DNA from: Syncephalastrum monosporum B8922
Lineage: Eukaryota > Mucoromycota > Mucoromycetes > Mucorales > Syncephalastraceae
Length of the DNA: 64,000 bases
NCBI GenBank assembly: GCA_000697355.1
Contig: JNEN01001231.1
Coordinates: 1-64,000 of the forward strand
Reading direction: 5' to 3'
Both the position numbers and the translations under genes were made by a program. The notes under the pieces were generated by a model, which had not been told where the DNA came from, did not search any database, and saw only the letters and a program-made list of their open reading frames with translations. Positions within the stretch are counted from its first letter, which is position 1. The number at the start of each line of letters is the position of its first letter. Below are positions 57,924-64,000 of the stretch, one piece after another.

Positions 57924-59184
57924 ATGTCAGAGCGACAAGCACAGGAACTCTTGCAACAAGCCGATAAACGACTCAACGGATGGTCTTGGTTTGGAGGTGG
58001 TAATAAGCAAGAAGAAGCGGCCGAACTCTTTGAGAAGGCGGGCAACACCTTTAAATTGGCACAACGTTGTAAGGCACATACCCAATAACCACCTCTTTTA
58101 CATCTTCATCTTCTCGATCCCTTGGTCCCTCTCCTCCCCTTCCCTTCCCCCCTTTTTTTTTCATCATTATCCCTGCTCCATATGCTCTGTATGCTCAAGT
58201 ACATTCAAGTACCAGAAGCCGGGGATGCCTTTACAAAAGCCGCCGATCTCTTCAAGAAAACACCCGACACCAATTACGAAGCGTCCAAGGCCCTCGAAAA
58301 CGCTGCCAAATGCTTCAAGAAATCCAATCCGGAAGGTAAATCATCTAATGCTCTAAGCCTCCTTAGTGGCTCATGATGCTCATGTTTCTGGTTTAGCTGC
58401 CATTGGAGCATTGAAAGATGCTATCGCGATCGACAAGGACGCAGCCAACTTTCGAAATGCTGCCAAACACCACCAGGAAATCGCCGAGATTTACGAATCG
58501 GATATCGTTGACCTCGAGGGTGCGCTTCAAAACTGGCAGGAGGCGGCTCAGCTCTACATGGCCGATGACTCGCAGGCGTAAGTGAAAGAGAATAAGGTCG
58601 GGCAGCGATAGGTCATTAAATAGCCTCTGTTTAGGATGGTCAACAAGTGTCTGCTGAAGGTTGCCTATCTCGCAGCCCAACTCGAGAAATATGAGCTCGC
58701 AATCGAGAAATTCGAGGAGGTGGCCACCGCCTCGATGGACAATCAGTTGACCAAGTGGTCACTGAAGGAATACTTTTTGAAGGCGGGTTTGTGTCACCTG
58801 TGCAGCGGCGTAAGTCTTTGTCATGCCACGCGACTTTCTTTTTCTTTCTTTTTTTTCTTTATGTCACTCAATTATGTCGGTAGGATCATGTTCGGACAAA
58901 GCGCGCACTCGAGAGATACTGCAACATGGACATCACCTTCGAAAACACGCGTGAATACAAATTCTTACAGGTACGACGCCCATTTTGCTGGTTTCAGGGT
59001 TCACTCATGCATATTATGTACTCAATGGACATAGTCTATATTGGAGTGCATAGAGGAGGACGATCTGGAGATGTTTACCCAAAAGGTGTATGAGTTTGAT
59101 CAAATGACAAAGCTTGATCAGTGGAAGACGAGTATATTACTTAGGGTCAAAAAGTCCATGCTCGAGGAACCAACCTTAACCTAA
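57924..59184 (+). CDS. SEC17: Alpha-SNAP (Sec17)
   Basis: About seven exons code roughly 290 residues, the family length: [213 protein letters not shown] and the C-terminal [23 protein letters not shown]-like helical repeats recruit the AAA ATPase Sec18/NSF to SNARE complexes to disassemble them after membrane fusion. The C-terminal LL and basic residues needed to stimulate NSF are present. Confidence 0.97.
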
Positions 59185-59921
59185 ATCTTTAATGCCAACT
59201 CACCTTCTACACCTTCCTTTGTTTTTACTTCTATCCATCCCCTCCTCATCACCTTCTCCTTTGCTTATCCTTCCCGTCTTACTTTCTTCTTTACCTACCC
59301 CTCACACACATACACACGCACACATATATACACACCTTACACACATACACAAGACATATCATGTATTTAAAATTGACCGACTATCAAACTTTTCTCTTTT
59401 TTGGATGAATGGGGCAAACAGCACCATAGATAGTACGGCGTTCTTAAAAGTCCGTCATGACACGAGCGCGCGCTAAAACGCGAGTTGATGCGCATAAAGT
59501 ATGATAAAGAACGAGATTGGTTTGGTTTGATGGCCTAAAATGTGAGAAAGCAGATGCTTCGGCTGTATTTTCTCATGGGCCTACAACCCGGTAGCCCACC
59601 TGCTTTTCGTCGCTTTATGGTCTATTGGTACCCGTAGGCTATGCATACTCGGCCTTCGGGCTTGATCTTGCAGCTGATAGACTACTATCCTTCGCTTTTT
59701 TTGCACGCAACTACGAGATAAGGCTGAAATAAGACAGGGTAAAGAAAAGATAGCATGGTGTGTGAAGGGGGGGGTGGTTGTCATATTTGGGAGGGTTCAC
59801 ACGGCAGCTGCATAAACCAGGTGACAGCGCTTGTTTATAGGCCTCGTTCTGGAAGGGGATATAAAGGAAGGAGGGCTCTCCCATACACACTCTCAGCATC
59901 TTTTTCTTTGTTGAACTTCAC
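59185..59921. other. Intergenic region SEC17 to the small gene
   Basis: The left part is C/T-rich followed by a CA/TA-rich microsatellite (about 59,300-59,350). The right part contains the TATA box of the small gene. No gene is seen. Confidence 0.5.
59860..59867 (+). promoter_or_regulatory. TATA box of the small gene
   Basis: TATAAAGG lies 55-62 bp upstream of the ATG at 59,922, the same distance as in the other TATA genes of the window. Confidence 0.5.
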
Positions 59922-60311
59922 ATGGCTCAATTCAGTATCACCAAACAGCAAGAAATGCAAGACAAGATGAACGCTGCAAACGAATCCGGCCAGTCGTCCT
60001 CGATTTCTGTAAGTCCACTGTGGCCTATTGACAGCCGTAAACTGACGCTTGCATAGTCTGCGCCGAACCAACGTCGTCGCTCCTCGCTCTGGGAGTCCAT
60101 GACGTCGGGTCTCTTCCGGAATTCGTCAGACGAGATCAACCAAGCCCGCGGATTCAATGCCGTAGGGTTTGAAGGTGCAGCTGCCAAGTTCGACGAAAGC
60201 TTTGGTAGCTCGGCCTTGTTTGACGAAATCCACCATGCTCCGCACAAGTCGGATGCCAGACGGCGCGAAAGCAATGAATTGGGACTGGATGCTTTAAGAC
60301 AGATGTCCTAG
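59922..60311 (+). CDS. Small conserved-looking protein, unknown function
   Basis: Two exons, the first coding MAQFSITKQQEMQDKMNAAN and ESGQSSSIS, the second (after a 48-nt intron ending TTGCATAG) SAPNQRRRSSLWESMTSGLF, RNSSDEINQARGFNAVGFEG, AAAKFDESFGSSALFDEIHH and a polar tail ending LDALRQMS. Total about 113 residues. The RRRSSL motif would suit a basophilic kinase such as PKA. No domain is recognised. It has a clear TATA box and clean splice signals, so it is probably a real and perhaps strongly or conditionally expressed gene. Confidence 0.65.
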
Positions 60312-60861
60312 TTTAAAAAGACAGAAAAATGAAAATAATTATGTAAATAATAAGTTTGGAATCACCATACGTGAAACGCAGTTTGGTCGTAAAATTCTGT
60401 ATCTTGGAGTCCCGTTTGTAAAAACTCAATGTAGTTACCCGCCGTATCATGGCTCATGCGGTATACAGTACATAGTATATACTATATAGTATACAGTCTG
60501 TATGATGGCAGCTGATCATTGTAAAAGTGCATTGGAGGATGGCAGCACATTTGAATGAAAAAAGCGTGTCGTTGTTATAAGGGTGGTGATCAGGCCACAG
60601 CATTGTGCCCTTACGCCGAGTGAAGTGCGTGGGAACAGCGTCGACGTGGTGGTTGTTCGCGCTGATACGGTGCTATAAGGTAAACTCGTAGGCTCATGAG
60701 TGAATGACACTTTATTTGTTGATGAAGAGAAAGCGATGGAGCAGAGCAAGTGGTCTAAATGGGTCTAAAGTGGTGTGAACGGGTCTATAAGTGGTTTAGA
60801 GGATTTTTTGTATTATAAAGGATACTGCCGAAATGGGCTATTTTTACTATAAAATTAACCG
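60312..60861. other. Intergenic region with short palindromes and near-repeats
   Basis: Contains the 10-bp palindrome AGTATATACT (60,474-60,483) flanked by direct copies of GTATACAGT (60,461 and 60,489), and repeats of GGGTCTAAAGTGGT type at 60,745-60,800 (two to three imperfect copies). No gene is seen. Confidence 0.5.
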
Positions 60862-60934
60862 TGCTATGTTGACCAGTCGGCCAGGGCGTCTGATCAACGT
60901 TCGGAAGGTCGCAGGTTCGAATCCGGGTTCGTTC
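60862..60934 (+). repeat. tRNA-derived sequence (SINE head or tRNA pseudogene)
   Basis: A tRNA-like unit with an A-box-like TGACCAGTCGG (about 60,870), an anticodon arm TCTGA/TCGGA with seven-base loop TCAACGT (60,894-60,900) and an exact B-box GGTTCGAATCC (60,914-60,924). D and T arms pair only partly and the acceptor ends (60,862-60,868 and 60,928-60,934) do not pair. Position 33 is C, not the invariant U. It therefore cannot be a normal tRNA; a polymerase III-type SINE head or dead tRNA copy fits. The nearest tRNA type is uncertain (anticodon would be AAC). Confidence 0.6.
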
Positions 60935-61900
60935 CTGTTAGGATGTTAATTTGGGACGCCAAATGCATCTGAAGTCCGATTGAGGTGGCTGGAGTACCTC
61001 AGTCGGGCTGGCCTTCTGCACAAATTTATCATGAATTTTCGTATGCCTCTTTTCTTCTCCTGAGGCGCTTTACTTACATTTGGAGAAGATGAAGACGCGT
61101 TCTTATGACGCTTGAGGTGCTGCGTCAATCAGTCAATTACTTCGCCAGGTTAATTCTCCCGTGCGAAGCGTATCAAACGAACGAAGCGAGTAAGTATGCC
61201 GGCCAGGACTGCATCTGCTCAAACTGTAAGCCGCGGGAGTGCACACGATCGCTCAGCAACCGCGTGGGATAGTGTTCATGATACAAAGAAGCTTCTGCTA
61301 TAGTCGCTGCTGATGATGTGCTGTACCCATGGCGCAATGGCGCCTAACAGGAAAAAAGGAAGGGACGGCAGCAGTAAGCAGCACGTTGACCTGGTAATAC
61401 ATGATCTGTCTGGAGTGCAGGAACGTAAAGTACAGACATCTGAAGATTCACCCTGCTGACTTTTACTGATGAACATTGACCGGTTCTGACCTGCTTGTGT
61501 AATGAAAGGCATATGTCCATATTATTCGCGCCTTACAGCACAGTGTGTGATCTTTTCAGGATGAACATTGTCAGTCTTTGATCTTTTTCCGTAGGAATTT
61601 TTTTAAAAAATCACCATTTTCATGTATGATACTGGTCTCTGGTCTGGTAATGTAAAGTCTTTGTTCAAATCGTAAAATAGTAGAGAATTGGCATAACGTA
61701 TTAAAAGTCTATCGTTTTCCCAATTGTCACCAGGACGATAGAGATAGATACATACTGTAGTGCTGTGGACGTCATAGCCTAAGACAACGAATACTGTAGT
61801 TGGTAAATTCCTCGGGTGGTCTGTGCGACCTAAGACACAGAATGATTTCATGCGTGTTCATTTCAGCCGGATCTGCTGCTTTCCTCTTTTATCCACCGCC
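60935..61900. other. Intergenic region, possible SINE body
   Basis: Follows the tRNA-like head; contains a short inverted repeat GAGGT..ACCTC near 60,983-61,000. The right part is the promoter of the DUF1279 gene. No coding gene is seen. Confidence 0.4.
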
Positions 61901-62464
61901 ATGTTACGTATAACGTCTCTTGCCTTTCGACCTCTGCCTCCATCTCGTGTGCGTCTCTATACCACACGCACTCCTCCATGGTGTCCTCCTTCGGTCAGAG
62001 CGCAGCATAATCGCATACCGCCTCCATCACCACGACTCTCACCTTGCTCCACACGCATGACGCGTTCATTCGTGACGGTCAAGGAGGAAGGTCAAGGAGA
62101 AAGCAAGAGGAGCAAGTTCAAAGGGTTCATGAAGAAATACGGTGCGGTCGGCGTGGGCGTCTATCTCGCGCTGAGCGTGCTCGACCTCAGTCTGACGATG
62201 GCGGTCATTAGCGTCAAGGGCGCAGACCAGGTCAAAAAGACAGAAGACTACGCTTTAGAGAAAGTCAAGAGCTGGATAGGCCTGGAGCACACACGCGAAG
62301 CGAGTCCAGACCATGGCGAGAAGCCGTCCCTGACCTCGTTGTTTGTAATTGCGTACGGCATACACAAGACCTTACTCTTGCCTTTGCGGCTTTCCATCCC
62401 CGCTGCCGTCACTCCCGCCGTGGCTCGCTATCTTCGCGCACTTGGCTGGATCAGCAAGAGATAG
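61901..62464 (+). CDS. FAM210/DUF1279 mitochondrial membrane protein
   Basis: An intronless gene of 187 residues. The first 55 residues are Arg/Ser/Pro-rich without acids (MLRITSLAFRPLPPSRVRLY), a mitochondrial presequence. The DUF1279 domain follows: SKFKGFMKKYGAVGVGVYLA, LSVLDLSLTMAVISVKGADQ, ALEKVKSWIGLE, SLTSLFVIAYGIHKTLLLPL, and RLSIPAAVTPAVARYLRALG with W. Two membrane segments are visible. The family includes animal FAM210A/B and yeast Nat2-type proteins. Role: inner-membrane factor in mitochondrial biogenesis, mechanism unsettled. An in-frame Met upstream at 61,823 is less likely because it precedes the presequence. Confidence 0.85.
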   Translation: MLRITSLAFRPLPPSRVRLYTTRTPPWCPPSVRAQHNRIPPPSPRLSPCSTRMTRSFVTVKEEGQGESKRSKFKGFMKKYGAVGVGVYLALSVLDLSLTMAVISVKGADQVKKTEDYALEKVKSWIGLEHTREASPDHGEKPSLTSLFVIAYGIHKTLLLPLRLSIPAAVTPAVARYLRALGWISKR

Positions 62465-62699
62465 CCTCTGTTGAATAAAAATTAGAAGATAGAACGAATC
62501 ATATCTTTTTGTTCCCAGTGCAGGTGAAAGGTAGAACACCATGTACAGTACGTCACCATGGGAAGTTAATTGGGCAAGTGTTATACACATCAATGGATGA
62601 GTCAGTTAGAATATGTGTGGCTTTGGCTGGGAATTTGGGCCCATTTTTGGCAGCTCTCCCTGTCGAACGTGTTCTTTCCCTTTTTTTTTCCAGCACACG

Positions 62700-64000
62700 A
62701 TGTCAGAGAAACCTTTTGATCGCGCCGCCCTTGAGCAGCTCGTGACCCAGCGCTTCTTCTACGCCCCGGCCTTCCAGATTTACGGCGGTAAGCTTCTTCT
62801 ATTGAACTAGAAAAGAATACAATCTCATGCGTCTTGCAAGGTGTCGCTGGTTTCTATGACTATGGTCCGACGGGTTGTGCACTCATGAACAACATTATCA
62901 ACGTGTGGCGCAACCACTTTGTCCTTGAGGAAGAAATGCTGGAGCTCGACACAACCATCATGAACACGCACGATGTCCTGAAGACCTCCGGTCACGTCGA
63001 CAAGTTTGCGGATTGGATGTGCAAGGATCTCAAGAACGGCGAGATCTTCCGTGCCGACCATCTCATTGAGGCTGTTCTCGAAGCCCGTCTCCAGGGCGAC
63101 CGTGAGGCCCGTGGTGCGGCTCAGGCCCCAGTTGTGGATGACAAGAAAAAGAAGACCAAGAAGAAGAAGGGTGCTGTCGTTGCGGTCGAGTTGCCCGAGG
63201 AAGAGCGCCAGGCCTACGAAGAGATCCTGGCCAAGGTACGAACCAAACGAAGGATGTGTGTCTATCCAAGTATGGGCTCTGATCCACGATTAGATTGACA
63301 ACTTTGGCGGTGAAGAGCTCGGCCAAATCATGCAGAAATACAACATCCGCTCGCCCGAGTCCGGCAACGAGCTCTCGCTTCCCCAGGAGTTCAACCTGAT
63401 GTTCGAGAGCAGCATTGGCCCCACTGGCCATCTCAAGGGGTAAGCGTCATAATTATGATGGCACTGGTGATGCGCGGCTTACACTGTTCCGTCTAGCTAC
63501 CTTCGTCCTGAGACGGCCCAGGGTCAGTTCCTCAACTTTAAGAAGCTCCTCGAGTTCAACAACAACAAGATGCCTTTTGCTTCGGCTCAGGTTGGCCGTG
63601 CCTTCCGTAACGAGATCAGCCCTCGCTCGGGTCTCCTGCGTGTGCGGTAAGTTTTTGTGTGCTTATGTGTGTGTGTCTGTAGGATACATGTTCTCACTAT
63701 GGCCTTTACAGCGAGTTCACGATGGCCGAGATTGAGCACTATGTCGATCCCCTTGACAAGAGCCACGCCGGTTTCGCTGACGTTAAGGATACCAAGATCA
63801 AGCTCCTTGCCAAGGATGTCCAGCTCTCGGGCAAGACCACCATCCAGGAGATGACCGTCGGTGAAGCTGTGGAAAAGAAGATCATCGATAACGAGACCTT
63901 GGGTTACTTCATTGCGCGTATCTACCAATTCTTGATCAAGATTGGTATCAAGGATGAGAAGCTGCGCTTCCGTCAGCACATGGACAACGAGATGGCCCAT
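62700..64000 (+). CDS. GRS1: Glycyl-tRNA synthetase, N-terminal part (cut by window end)
   Basis: Starts [20 protein letters not shown] and [20 protein letters not shown], the class II motif-1 region of eukaryotic GlyRS. It continues with [40 protein letters not shown] (partial Gly-specific region), a Lys-rich insert [50 protein letters not shown], the motif-2 block [39 protein letters not shown] and [20 protein letters not shown]. Introns so far are short and in frame. In fungi one gene often serves cytosol and mitochondria through alternative starts; no clear presequence is seen. The 3' end lies beyond the window. Confidence 0.97.

Overview
The window is nuclear DNA of a filamentous early-diverging fungus, most probably Mucoromycota (Mucorales-like). 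The reasons are many short introns of about 45-100 nt with GTAAGT-type donors and TAG/CAG acceptors, short intergenic distances, and typical fungal gene content: Atg9, isocitrate lyase, GT4 trehalose phosphorylase, Usp1-domain and Iml2-like proteins. Retention of an Integrator subunit (INTS9-like) and absence of any bacterial operon layout also fit. Species cannot be named from the sequence alone. About 27 coding genes are supported; most were reconstructed by joining exons by hand from splice sites and reading frame.

Layout. 1-7.5 kb is gene-poor: a DUF4291 gene (1.2-1.9 kb), a frameshifted non-LTR retrotransposon fragment (2.9-3.6 kb) abutting an apparently truncated ORF on the other strand (3.5-4.1 kb), then 3.4 kb with no convincing gene. 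7.5-25.5 kb is dense: an unknown intronless gene, an Iml2/TTC39-like TPR protein, a RING/TRAF-finger protein, UTP25, dihydroxy-acid dehydratase, sorting nexin 4, and a Reb1/TTF1-type Myb factor. 25.5-30.7 kb is again loose, with a doubtful small gene, the glutamate-cysteine ligase modifier subunit and a decayed ORF. 30.7-34.6 kb holds isocitrate lyase, a Rib2-type deaminase and a Sel1-repeat protein. 34.6-36.3 kb is a non-coding stretch with an unusual purine-rich strand and clustered TGTCA palindromes. 36.3-60.3 kb is dense: P5C dehydrogenase, Atg9, trehalose phosphorylase, an Atg38/NRBF2-like protein, a Usp1-domain coiled-coil protein, INTS9-like, NOP10, THG1, a TRM61-type tRNA methyltransferase, homoserine dehydrogenase, alpha-SNAP, and a small TATA-driven gene. 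60.3-61.9 kb carries a tRNA-derived (SINE-like) element. The window ends with a FAM210/DUF1279 mitochondrial protein and the 5' part of glycyl-tRNA synthetase.

Themes. Amino-acid and carbon metabolism: ILV3, HOM6, P5CDH, ICL, trehalose phosphorylase, GCLM. Autophagy and membrane traffic: Atg9, Atg38-like, Snx4, Sec17. RNA and ribosome biogenesis: UTP25, NOP10, Reb1-like, THG1, TRM61-like, GlyRS, INTS9-like. Several gene pairs are divergent with about 200-600 bp between start codons (UTP25/ILV3, deaminase/Sel1, ATG9/trehalose phosphorylase, INTS9/NOP10, TRM61/HOM6) and could share promoters. No CRISPR, phage or bacterial system is present, and no clear new multi-gene system was found. The most unusual material is the mobile-element debris, the palindrome cluster, the SINE-like element, and a few unnamed or unusual genes.
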